Origin: Candidatus Rifleibacteriota bacterium
GTDB taxonomy: Bacteria > Muiribacteriota > Ozemobacteria > Ozemobacterales > Ozemobacteraceae
Length of the DNA stretch: 64,000 nucleotides
Direction: 5' to 3'
NCBI GenBank assembly: GCA_012517355.1
Contig: JAAYVD010000126.1
Span: forward strand, 62,001-126,000
The notes under the pieces are model-generated. The model had not been told where the DNA came from. It ran no database searches and saw nothing but the letters and a program-made list of their open reading frames with translations. Shown here in pieces: positions 8,292 through 15,612 of this stretch (positions are counted from its first letter, which is position 1; each line of letters opens with the position of its first letter). Position numbers and translations under genes: made by a program.

Positions 8292-9449
8292 TCATTCGAG
8301 GCTGTGCAGCGCTTCCTCGGCGATCTGGCGGGTCTCGGGGTCGGGGTTGAGCAGCAGCACCTTCCGCCAGGCCTCGCCGGCCTTCTGGCGATCGTCGGTC
8401 TTGTAGTACCCGACCCCCAGGTTGAACAGGGCCTCGTAATAGGTGGCATCGGCCTGGTAGGCCCTTTCCCACCACCGCATGGCCCCGTTGAGATCGTCGC
8501 GTTTCTCGGCGATGTTGCCGAGCGTGAAGAACAGCACCTTGTCGGAAAACCCGCGGGCCTGGAGGTCTGCCAGCATCTTTTCGGCCCGGTCGTACTCCTT
8601 CTGGTAGTACAGGACCCGGGCCAGCAGCAGCAGGTCCTTGTCGGCCAGGCGGGCCTCGTCGGCCAGGGGTTCGAGCACCTTCTGGGCGAGGGGGTATTCG
8701 CCGAGTTCGAAGGCCTGGCGGGCCAACAGAAGGGCGTCCTCGGGATCGAAGCGGGCCTGCAGGCTGATGCGGGTCAGGAAGGCCCGGGACTCGTCCTGGT
8801 TGCCGAGCTTCTGCTCGACCAGGGCCATCTGGAGCAGGAGGCGGGGGTCGGCCCCGGCCCGGCCGAGGGAGGCGTCGAGGACCTGCCGGGCCTCGAGATA
8901 CCGTTCGGCCTCGTACAGGTGGCGGCCCAGTTTGAGCCCTTCGTCCGGGGCGAGGGGGCCGGCCTGGCTCTTGTCGAAGAGAACGGCCAGATCGGGATCG
9001 CAGACGACGACCAGGGGTTCGGCGGCCCCGGTGAAGCGGAGTTCAGGCGAGCCCCGCACCTCGCCCGCCGGCACCAGGAAGACCAGGCTGCCGCGGCTCT
9101 GGGTGCCGGGGTTGACGGTGAACGGGCGGTCGAGGCTGCCCGCCCCCGCCTGGGCGACCGGGGAAAAAGGCGCGCCGCCGAACCCGAGGGTGAAATCCTT
9201 CACGGGATCGATGGGAATCGAGGCCCGGCCGGTGCTGACGAAGGTCAGCTGCACCTCGATCTGCTCCTTCTTCTCGGAGGACAGCCCGCCGGTGAAGGCC
9301 TGTCGCTGGACCTGGTTGACGCTGATGAGCAGGCCATCCGGGCCGTGGATGTCCTCGCCCATGAAGAACCGGGCGGTCTCCGCTCCGGCCAGGCCGGCGG
9401 CCAGCCCCAGGAACAGCGCGCAAAGGAGAACGGCACGTCGTCGCAACAT
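8292..9449 (-). CDS. Exported TPR protein
   Basis: 385 residues. Residues 1-23 form a signal peptide (MLRRRAVLLCALFLGLAAG, cleavage near AGA). Residues about 25-150 look like an immunoglobulin-like beta domain (DGLLISVNQVQRQAFTGG, IEVQLTFVSTGRASI), followed from about residue 170 by five to six TPR units (GRHLYEAERYLEARQVLDA, ALFNLGVGYYKTDDRQKAGE). TPRs mediate binding of partner proteins; the mature protein is likely periplasmic. The start codon lies where the predicted transcript begins (see promoter at 9457-9485), implying a leaderless message. It is 57 bp upstream of trpS. Confidence 0.85.
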   Translation of the reverse strand: MLRRRAVLLCALFLGLAAGLAGAETARFFMGEDIHGPDGLLISVNQVQRQAFTGGLSSEKKEQIEVQLTFVSTGRASIPIDPVKDFTLGFGGAPFSPVAQAGAGSLDRPFTVNPGTQSRGSLVFLVPAGEVRGSPELRFTGAAEPLVVVCDPDLAVLFDKSQAGPLAPDEGLKLGRHLYEAERYLEARQVLDASLGRAGADPRLLLQMALVEQKLGNQDESRAFLTRISLQARFDPEDALLLARQAFELGEYPLAQKVLEPLADEARLADKDLLLLARVLYYQKEYDRAEKMLADLQARGFSDKVLFFTLGNIAEKRDDLNGAMRWWERAYQADATYYEALFNLGVGYYKTDDRQKAGEAWRKVLLLNPDPETRQIAEEALHSLE

Positions 9450-9456
9450 GGCCCGT

Positions 9457-9485
9457 ATGGTAACACAGAAGGTCCCTCGAGGGAA
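9457..9485 (-). promoter_or_regulatory. Possible promoter for the exported TPR gene
   Basis: Minus strand: TTCCCT (weak -35), 17 bp, TACCAT (-10, 9457-9462). A start about 7 bp further falls at 9450, one base before the ATG at 9449, so the message would be leaderless. No ribosome site is seen upstream of the ATG. The -35 is poor. Confidence 0.4.
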
Positions 9486-9510
9486 GGGAAGAATGGCCGT
9501 GCGGAGGGGG

Positions 9511-10485
9511 TCACCCGGAAGCGGATGCCTGCGCCCCGCCAGAGGTCGCGGCGCGCTTCATCACCAGCAGGAAATCGTAGTCGTCCTCATGCCGGGAAGC
9601 CGCCTTGCACCGCACCGTCGAGACGGGAAAGAAGCCGGCAAAGGCCCGCCGGAAGGGGTCAGCCACGGTCTCCTCGTGGAACCGCGGCGGCAGGTCGCTT
9701 CCCGACCAGGTCACCACGGCGAAACGGGCGTGCCCGGCTTTGCGCAGGATGTCAGGGAAGGCGGGCGGGGCATCCCATCGTTGGATCCAGCCCCGGCGGG
9801 CCTGATCGATCTCGGTGCGCGCCGCCAAAAGGTCGCCCGCCCCCCGGAACCACGCATGGAAGAGCACTTCCAGGTCGGTTTCCGGCCGGCCCTTTTCGGG
9901 GAAGGGCAAGGGCAGGAGGAAGACCCCGGCCTCGACCTCCTCGCCCAGCTCGGCAAGGGGCAGGTTCAGCGCATAGACCGGTTCCTGCCCGGCGAAGACG
10001 AGGTCCTTCTGGCGGTCGAGCATGAGGGCCATGGCTGCTTCGGGGGCCAGCGAGGGGGCCTGGCCCTGGCGGGCCAGGCCGAGCCAGTAGGCCATGACCT
10101 GCCAGGCGGCAGCCCAGAACAGCTCGCGCTGGGACGCCTGGGGAATCTCGAGCGCCGCCTCCCGCCAGTAGAACAGGTAGTCGAGCTGGACCCGGGAGAA
10201 CGGCCGGTCTTCCCAGGTGCGGAAGGGGTTCATCGCCAGGTCGAGGGGCTTGCGGATGACCTGGTTGAACTTGCGCCGGTTCTCCTCGGAGAACAGCTCC
10301 CCCTGGTTCTGCACCAGGGCCCGCAGCAGCATGGCGCGACTCTCGACGGGATCGTTGGCGTAGATCCGGAGCCCGCGACGTTTGAACCACAGGAGGCTCG
10401 GAGCCCGCGGGGCCAGGGGCAGGAAGAGGGAATCGACCTCCCCGGCGGGCAGCGATTCGAGGATCCAGGATGGCTGGAAACGCAT
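9511..10485 (-). CDS. Methyltransferase-like protein, function unknown
   Basis: 324 residues from MRFQPSW; a longer in-frame extension to 11199 runs antisense to the HD-GYP gene and through repeat DNA and is rejected. The N-terminal segment GLRIYANDPVESRAMLLRALVQN resembles the first motifs of adenine-N6 DNA methylases that use SAM, and the end (ARFAVVTWSGSDLPPR, then YDFLLVMKR) matches the closing strands of a Rossmann-like methyltransferase. The catalytic DPPY/NPPY motif is not seen. So either the family is divergent, the enzyme is inactive, or the resemblance is superficial. It is transcribed toward the TPR gene and separated from the HD-GYP gene by two R1 repeat units. Confidence 0.6.
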   Translation of the reverse strand: MRFQPSWILESLPAGEVDSLFLPLAPRAPSLLWFKRRGLRIYANDPVESRAMLLRALVQNQGELFSEENRRKFNQVIRKPLDLAMNPFRTWEDRPFSRVQLDYLFYWREAALEIPQASQRELFWAAAWQVMAYWLGLARQGQAPSLAPEAAMALMLDRQKDLVFAGQEPVYALNLPLAELGEEVEAGVFLLPLPFPEKGRPETDLEVLFHAWFRGAGDLLAARTEIDQARRGWIQRWDAPPAFPDILRKAGHARFAVVTWSGSDLPPRFHEETVADPFRRAFAGFFPVSTVRCKAASRHEDDYDFLLVMKRAATSGGAQASASG

Positions 10486-10668
10486 GATCAGCCGCCTCTC
10501 CGAAGGATGGGACCCGCGCGCCGGCGGGCCAGGAGGCCGTCTGGGGCGCGGATGGCCACCACCGGACCGCCCGCGGCACGGCCGCGGCCCGCGACGACGT
10601 CGGGCCGTCCCGGGATCGGCCCGGGCGTGGAGCGGGCGGGAAAGGCGGCGAGGCGGCCGCCTGGCGGG

Positions 10669-10824
10669 TCGAGGAACGGGCGCTCCGCGCCGCCAGCCAT
10701 GGCGGCCAAGAGGAAGCCCTTCCGGCGTCGGGCCGGTCGGCCCCTTTGCGGTTCGCGAAACGGACCTTCCGCGCCGCCATCGGTGGCGGCAAAGGGGAAA
10801 CCCTTCCGACACCGTGCCGGTCGG
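10669..10824. repeat. R1 palindromic repeat, two tandem units
   Basis: Two units share the border GGCCGGTCGG (10731-10740). The complete second unit has CCCCTTTGC...GCAAAGGGG arms, GCGCCGCCAT/GGTGGCGGC inner arms and ends with CACCGTGCCGGTCGG. The first unit is partial but keeps CCGCGCCGCC, ATGGCGGC, CCTTCCGGCGTCGG. The pair fills most of the 340-bp gap between the methyltransferase-like and HD-GYP genes. Confidence 0.8.
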
Positions 10825-10825
10825 C

Positions 10826-11488
10826 TCATGCGTCGGCCCCGCCCTGGAGGGCGATCCAGGCCTGGACCACGACCGGGTCGAACTGCAGACCGGCCTCCCG
10901 GAGGAGTTCGGAGCGCACCTCGCGGGCCGGCCGGGCGGGGCGGTGGGGGCGGGCCTGGGCCAGGGCGGAGACGGCGTCGGCCAGGGCGAGGATCCGGGCG
11001 CCGAGGGGGATCTCTTCCGCCTGGAGACGGTCGGGGTAGCCGGCGCCGTCCCATCGCTCGTGGTGCCAACGGACCAGGGAGGGGACCTCGGAGAGGGCGG
11101 GCATGGCCTGCCGCAGGGCGAGCTCGCCGATGAGGGGATGGGTGCGTACCAGGAACCATTCCTCGGCGGTGAGGGGCCCCGCCTTCCGGAAAAGGTCACG
11201 GGGCAGGGTGACCTGGCCCGCGTCGTGGGTCAGGGCGGCGATGCGCAGGGACAGCAGGGAGGGTTCCGGCAGGCCGAGACGGCGGCCCAGGGTTGTGGCG
11301 AGATCGGCCACCGCGGTGGCATGGGGGGCGGCGTAGCCCTCGGCGGCATCGAGGAGGGAGGCGACGCCGGCGAGGCAGGCGAGGTCGGGCAGGGTCCCGC
11401 CGGCGGTCATTTCCCGCAGGCGGAGGTATTTCCAGGCGAGGAAGGTGAGACCCGCGATCAGCAGGAGATCGACGACGAGGCGGGCCAT
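10826..11488 (-). CDS. HD-GYP domain protein (putative cyclic-di-GMP phosphodiesterase)
   Basis: 220 residues. One N-terminal membrane helix (about residues 4-22, VDLLLIAGLTFLAWKYL) precedes a compact HD-GYP domain. The metal-binding motifs are visible: THDAGQVTLP (HD pair), a His in RTHPLIGE, and HHERWDGAGYPDRL, which is the GYP signature, followed by PLGARILALADAVSAL. The family breaks cyclic-di-GMP to pGpG or GMP. The domain is short, and the usual HDIGK becomes HDAGQ, so activity is not certain. It follows the barrel-like gene by 3 bp on the same strand, suggesting co-transcription. Confidence 0.85.
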   Translation of the reverse strand: MARLVVDLLLIAGLTFLAWKYLRLREMTAGGTLPDLACLAGVASLLDAAEGYAAPHATAVADLATTLGRRLGLPEPSLLSLRIAALTHDAGQVTLPRDLFRKAGPLTAEEWFLVRTHPLIGELALRQAMPALSEVPSLVRWHHERWDGAGYPDRLQAEEIPLGARILALADAVSALAQARPHRPARPAREVRSELLREAGLQFDPVVVQAWIALQGGADA

Positions 11489-11491
11489 TCC

Positions 11492-12265
11492 TCAGAACCC
11501 GAAGTTGGCTCCGAGGCAGAACCGGCTTTTGGTGTGCAGCCGGTCGGGCAGGAAGTAGCCGAAGTCGAGGGCGAGACGGTCGTCGAGCCGGTGGCGGAGC
11601 CCGAGCAGGAAGTCGGTTCCGGCGTAGTCCATGGTGATCTCGGTGTCGGGATCGATATTGAGGCGGCCGCCGAAGACGAAGAACAGGTTGTCGACGGGGG
11701 AGAGCCGGTCGGGGTAGTGGCCGAAATGGGCGTCCCGTTCGGTGCCTTCGAGGGCGAAATTGGCGCCGAGGCCGAGCACCACGCGGTTGCCCGGGGTGCC
11801 GGTCAGGAGCATGACCGAATCCTTGACCCCGGTGGTGGTGTCGATGATGGCGGCGACCGCGAGGCTCGGGCGCACCTTGTATTTGGCGGCCAGGATGGGA
11901 TCGTAGGCGAACTGGTCGTCGCCGACGCCGAACCGCTTCATGATGGCGACCTCGGCATCGTCGGAGAAAGCGAACACGCCCTTGAGGGAGCCCTGGTCGA
12001 CGGCGTCACCGCCGACCAGGTGCATGGCGGCGCGGCCGCCGCCGCGCGGCAGGACGTCGAGGCCGGGAACGAGCATGGTACCCGAGAGGCCGTAGAGGGT
12101 GGCGTCGGTGGTGGGCGGCACGCCCCCGGCGCCCGCGTCGCTGACGAAGGCTGCGGCAACGGGGGTGGCGGGCAGGCAGAGGCCGGCGAGAGCGATCAGC
12201 AGGGCGGCCAGGCAGGGCCGGCGGGAAGAGAGGGGGTGAAGGAACCGGCTAATACTCGCTTTCAA
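11492..12265 (-). CDS. Outer-membrane beta-barrel-like exported protein
   Basis: 257 residues with a signal peptide (CLAALLIALAGLCLPATPVAAA, cleavage about residue 39). The mature protein consists of alternating polar/hydrophobic strands (RAAMHLVGGDAVDQ, VVLGLGANFALEG, LALDFGYFLPDR) and ends in FCLGANFGF; a terminal aromatic residue is the sorting signal of outer-membrane barrels. The number of strands (about 10-12) fits a small barrel. This supports a Gram-negative type cell envelope. No known family is named with certainty. The start overlaps the end of the upstream TPR gene by 17 bp. Confidence 0.72.
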   Translation of the reverse strand: MKASISRFLHPLSSRRPCLAALLIALAGLCLPATPVAAAFVSDAGAGGVPPTTDATLYGLSGTMLVPGLDVLPRGGGRAAMHLVGGDAVDQGSLKGVFAFSDDAEVAIMKRFGVGDDQFAYDPILAAKYKVRPSLAVAAIIDTTTGVKDSVMLLTGTPGNRVVLGLGANFALEGTERDAHFGHYPDRLSPVDNLFFVFGGRLNIDPDTEITMDYAGTDFLLGLRHRLDDRLALDFGYFLPDRLHTKSRFCLGANFGF

Positions 12266-13577
12266 TTTTTTTCAGCTTCTCCCGGACGGTTTCGGCCTGG
12301 GCGTTGTCGGGGAACCGCTGGAGGAATTCCTCATACTGCCTCTTCGCCTCGTCGGGATCCTTCAGGGTATCGAGGTAGAGGTCCCCTTTCCGCAGATAGG
12401 CCTCGGCCGATACATCGGCATCGGGGAAGCGTTCCGTGAGCCGGTCGTAGTATTCGATGGCTTTGAGGGTGTTGTCGGTGTCCTTGCGGTACTGGACCCG
12501 GCCGTCCACCACGCGGGTGTGGTAGTTGTCGAGGTCTTTTTCGTAGATCTTCCCGAGGCGCATGAGGCTTTTGTCGATCCCCGGGGCGTCGGGGAAGCGG
12601 GAAAGCATCTCCTCGAGGGCGTCGGCGGCCCCCTTGTAGTCCTTCTCCTTTTCGTCGAGCAGGCTGACCATCTTGCGATAGGCCTCGGCGGCCTGCTCGG
12701 GGCTGGACGCCTCGGCGGCCACCTTCCGGTATTCCTCGATGGCCTGGCGGAAGTTGCCGTTCTTCGCGTGCATGGCGGCCAGGTCGAGGGCGGCCTTCGC
12801 CCCCTGCTGGTCGGTGTGGGCGGCATCGACGAGCCCCTCCTGCAGTTCGAGGGCGGCCTTGGCCCCTTCCGTGCCGGGGGAAAGGGATTTCATCCGGGAC
12901 TGGGCGGTCTGGAAATAGGAGCTGTAGGGATACTTGGCGACGAGTTCACGGTACATGCCCGCCGCCTCGTTCTGCTTTCCCAGCTTCTCGTAGCAGGTGG
13001 CCAGGTGGAAGGTGGCCTTGTCGATGGAGAGGAAGTTGGGGAAGCCCTCGACGACCTGCAGGTAGGCGTCGGCCGCCTGGGGATAGTCGCTGAGGCGTTC
13101 CTGGTAGATGCGCCCCAGCTCGTAGAGGACCTTTGGCTGTTCGGCTTCGGGAAGGCCGCCCCGCTTGACCCCTTCCGAGAGGTAGAAGGCGGCCTCGTTG
13201 AAATGGGTGAGCGAGCGGGACATCTCGCTTTCCGCCTGCCGTTGGCGGATGGTTCCCATTTCGATCTGCGCGCCGGCGGCGAACTGGGGTTGGGCCACCA
13301 GGGGCTGCAGGGCGTTGATGGCCCCTTCGAAGTCTCCCTGGGCCTGCAACTGGCGGGACTGCTGGAATTCGGCGGTCATCTGCACGGCCTGGCCGGACGA
13401 GGTGAGGGGAAGGGCCAGCATCAGCGCCAGCCAGAGGACGACCCCCTGCCGGGGTACGGAGCGGGCGTTTCCCGCCGTCGGCCGGGACGGCCTGGGGGCC
13501 CTTCCGAACTCGTGCCGGTCAGGAACCCCACCGAAGGCGTCCGGCAGGCGGGGGCGGGTGGTTCGGGCGTTCGACAT
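12249..13577 (-). CDS. Exported multi-TPR protein (BamD/YbgF-like helical scaffold)
   Basis: 442 residues from an ATG 5 bp after AGGAGG; the longer frame to 13649 lacks a ribosome site. A membrane/signal segment lies near residue 50 (VVLWLALMLALPLTSSG). The rest is about ten TPR units, many with the form DYPQAADAYLQVVEGFPN and AEAYLRKGDLYLDTLKDPD, typical of envelope TPR proteins that follow a rising FPN/YP motif (YbgF, BamD, outer-membrane assembly lipoproteins). It probably organises envelope proteins together with the barrel-like protein encoded next. Expression comes from a strong TATAAT promoter shared with the divergent parB. Confidence 0.85.
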   Translation of the reverse strand: MSNARTTRPRLPDAFGGVPDRHEFGRAPRPSRPTAGNARSVPRQGVVLWLALMLALPLTSSGQAVQMTAEFQQSRQLQAQGDFEGAINALQPLVAQPQFAAGAQIEMGTIRQRQAESEMSRSLTHFNEAAFYLSEGVKRGGLPEAEQPKVLYELGRIYQERLSDYPQAADAYLQVVEGFPNFLSIDKATFHLATCYEKLGKQNEAAGMYRELVAKYPYSSYFQTAQSRMKSLSPGTEGAKAALELQEGLVDAAHTDQQGAKAALDLAAMHAKNGNFRQAIEEYRKVAAEASSPEQAAEAYRKMVSLLDEKEKDYKGAADALEEMLSRFPDAPGIDKSLMRLGKIYEKDLDNYHTRVVDGRVQYRKDTDNTLKAIEYYDRLTERFPDADVSAEAYLRKGDLYLDTLKDPDEAKRQYEEFLQRFPDNAQAETVREKLKKIESEY

Positions 13578-13647
13578 GGGGTCCTCCTGGGGCAGGGTAC
13601 CGTCGGATTGGACCACCGGCGGGCCGGCGGACTTGGCCGACCCGGTC

Positions 13648-13677
13648 ATTATAGGACTCCCCTCCGGGATTTGACAA
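13648..13677 (-). promoter_or_regulatory. Promoter for the exported TPR operon (minus strand)
   Basis: Minus strand TTGTCA (13672-13677), 18 bp, perfect TATAAT (13648-13653). Its -35 box is the complement of the parB -35 box, shifted by one base. Confidence 0.72.
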
Positions 13678-13700
13678 GCCGGCAGGAGGTCTGCTAGTGT
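13671..13700 (+). promoter_or_regulatory. Promoter for parB
   Basis: TTGACA (13671-13676), 18 bp, TAGTGT (weak -10). It overlaps the divergent promoter on the other strand. An inverted repeat, CAGATCCAGGATCTG, sits at 13706-13720 just after the likely start site and could be an operator or a short hairpin in the leader. Confidence 0.55.
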
Positions 13701-13730
13701 CCCTCAGATCCAGGATCTGAGGATACCTTT

Positions 13731-14585
13731 GTGCCCGAAACCGAGACCGTCCCCATCGTTCCTTTGCCCGACACCGCCGGCTCCCCGCGCGAGTTCCAAC
13801 TCCTGCCGATCGGGCAGGTGACGCCCAACCCGCGGCAGCCGCGCCGCACCTTCGACCAGGAAAAGCTGCGGGAACTCGCCTCCTCGATCCGTCAGCACGG
13901 GGTGATCCAGCCCATCCTGGTGCGGCGGCTGGGCAACGGCTTCCAGATCATCTCGGGCGAACGGCGGTTCCAGGCCTGCAAGCTGGCCGGGATCAGCCAC
14001 ATCCCGGCGGTGATGAAGGAGATCGACGACCGGGAGGCCTTGCTGGCCGGGTTGATCGAGAACATCCAGCGCGAGGATCTCAACCCGGTCGAAGAGGCCC
14101 AGGCGATGCGGGAGATCCTGCTCAAGCACGGTCTGACGCACGACCAGTTGGCGGAAAAACTGGGGCGCAGCCGGTCGGCGCTCACCAACCGGCTCAGGAT
14201 TCTCCACCTTCCTGCCGATATCCAGAAATTGATCGCCGATGGAACGTTGTCGGCGGGACATGCCAAGATTCTGGCCGGCCTGCGGGACGCGAAGGAGATC
14301 CGTTCATGGGTCAGGAAGGTGCTGCGCCTCGAGCTGTCGGTCTACGAGACCGAGAAGCAGATCGCCGACGCCCGCCAGCCCCGCACCGCCGTCCGGCCGA
14401 GGAAAGGAACCGGTGGAATGGCCGCTGACCTGCACGTGGCCCAGGTGGAATCCTCGCTTCAGGAGATCCTCGGCGCCAAGGTGCGCATCCGCCAGGGTCG
14501 CGTCAAGGGCCGGATCGAGATCGAGTTCTACGACCGCGACGACCTGGAACGGGTCGTCGAATCCCTGCTGGGGAACCGGCCGTGA
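13731..14585 (+). CDS. parB: ParB/Noc family chromosome partition protein
   Basis: 284 residues from a GTG start. The N-terminal CTPase/parS-binding core is intact: PNPRQPRRTFDQEKLRELA, SGERRFQACKLAG (GERR box), IPAVM, and ENIQREDLNPVEEA. A helix-turn-helix follows (THDQLAEKLGRSRSALTNR), then the C-terminal dimer region. ParB binds parS DNA, loads CTP, slides as a clamp and, with ParA and condensin, segregates the origin. No typical ParA lies next to it; the nearest P-loop ATPase is the MinD-like protein at 15613. No parS-like site (TGTTTCACGTGAAACA type) was noticed in the window. It has its own promoter. Confidence 0.94.
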   Translation: MPETETVPIVPLPDTAGSPREFQLLPIGQVTPNPRQPRRTFDQEKLRELASSIRQHGVIQPILVRRLGNGFQIISGERRFQACKLAGISHIPAVMKEIDDREALLAGLIENIQREDLNPVEEAQAMREILLKHGLTHDQLAEKLGRSRSALTNRLRILHLPADIQKLIADGTLSAGHAKILAGLRDAKEIRSWVRKVLRLELSVYETEKQIADARQPRTAVRPRKGTGGMAADLHVAQVESSLQEILGAKVRIRQGRVKGRIEIEFYDRDDLERVVESLLGNRP

Positions 14586-14626
14586 CCGCCCGCCGGCCGA
14601 CTCCGGGAAAGTGACCTGAACGAAGC

Positions 14627-15514
14627 GTGTACATCAAATTCTGGGGGGTCCGCGGGTCGGTTCCCGTGCCAGGACGGGAGACCGTCAAGTTCGGGGGCAA
14701 CACGACCTGCATCGAGATCCGCACCTCGGACGGCCAGCTGATCATCATCGACGCGGGCACCGGCATCCGGCTGCTCGGGCTGGAGCTGATGAAGGGGGAT
14801 TTCGGGAAGGGGGCGGGCACGGCCCACATCCTGTTCACCCACTCCCATTGGGACCACATCCAGGGCTTTCCCTTCTTCGTGCCGGCCTACATCGGGTCGA
14901 AGGACGACTCGGGGAACCGCCTGGAAGGCCGGTGCAACCAGTTCCACCTGTATGGGGCCTCCGACGTCGACGACCGGCTCGAAGCCACTCTCCGGGGCCA
15001 GATGGAGCATTTCTACTTTCCCGTCGATCTGAACTACCTCAGCGCGCAGATCAACTTTCATCCGCTGGCCGGCAAGAACATCCAGATCGGCAGCGCCACG
15101 ATCACCGCGCGGCGGCTGATCCATCCCAACGGGGTCCTGGGCTACCGCATCCAGGACGGGGACAAGGCCCTGTGCGTGGCCACCGATTGCGAGCATCCGA
15201 GCGACGGCAACCTGGACAAGAACCTCCTGGAACTCGCCCAGGACTGCAATCTGCTGGTGTACGACTCGCAGTACACCCCCGAAGAGTACAACCCCGAGGC
15301 CCACGGGATGAAGGGCCCCACCAAGATCGGCTGGGGGCACTCGACGTATGCGGAGGGCATCCGCGTGGCCAACGAGTGCAAGGTGGCGCGGCTCATCCTG
15401 ACCCACCACGACCCCCTGCACAACGACGCCAAGATCGCCGACATGGAAAAGAAGGCCCAGGAGGCGTTTCCCGCCACCCTGGCCGCCTACGAGGGGCTGG
15501 TCATCCAACTGTAG
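14627..15514 (+). CDS. Metallo-beta-lactamase fold hydrolase
   Basis: 295 residues from GTG. The metal motif HSHWDHIQG (HxHxDH) sits near residues 67-75, with later ligands in the stretch CVATDCEHP (Asp) and RLILTHHDP (His). It begins with YIKFWGVRGSVPVPG, which is typical of a group of MBL proteins related to phosphoribosyl 1,2-cyclic phosphodiesterase and ribonuclease Z-like hydrolases. It is a cytoplasmic enzyme; the substrate is unknown. It is 42 bp after parB in the same direction, so may be co-transcribed. Confidence 0.88.
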   Translation: MYIKFWGVRGSVPVPGRETVKFGGNTTCIEIRTSDGQLIIIDAGTGIRLLGLELMKGDFGKGAGTAHILFTHSHWDHIQGFPFFVPAYIGSKDDSGNRLEGRCNQFHLYGASDVDDRLEATLRGQMEHFYFPVDLNYLSAQINFHPLAGKNIQIGSATITARRLIHPNGVLGYRIQDGDKALCVATDCEHPSDGNLDKNLLELAQDCNLLVYDSQYTPEEYNPEAHGMKGPTKIGWGHSTYAEGIRVANECKVARLILTHHDPLHNDAKIADMEKKAQEAFPATLAAYEGLVIQL

Positions 15515-15577
15515 GAGCCTCTGGCGCACGCCTGGGGCGGCCCTTCCCTGACTGGTACCCAGTCCAAGGATCTGCTA

Positions 15578-15606
15578 TTCCCAGGCCAACCGGCATGTGT
15601 TAGGAT
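15578..15606 (+). promoter_or_regulatory. Possible leaderless promoter of the MinD-like gene
   Basis: TTCCCA (-35), 17 bp, TAGGAT (-10, 15601-15606). A start 7 bp on falls on the ATG at 15613. No ribosome site is seen, which fits a leaderless message. Upstream, GACTGGTACCCAGTC at 15550-15564 is an inverted repeat (arms GACTGG/CCAGTC) that could end the MBL transcript or be an operator. Confidence 0.5.
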
Positions 15607-15612
15607 TCCCCC

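Noticed and set aside
10486-11199. N-terminal extension of the methyltransferase-like gene
   Set aside because: It passes through R1 repeats and the antisense of the HD-GYP gene.
13706-13720. Palindrome as a parS site
   Set aside because: CAGATCCAGGATCTG does not match the usual parS core.
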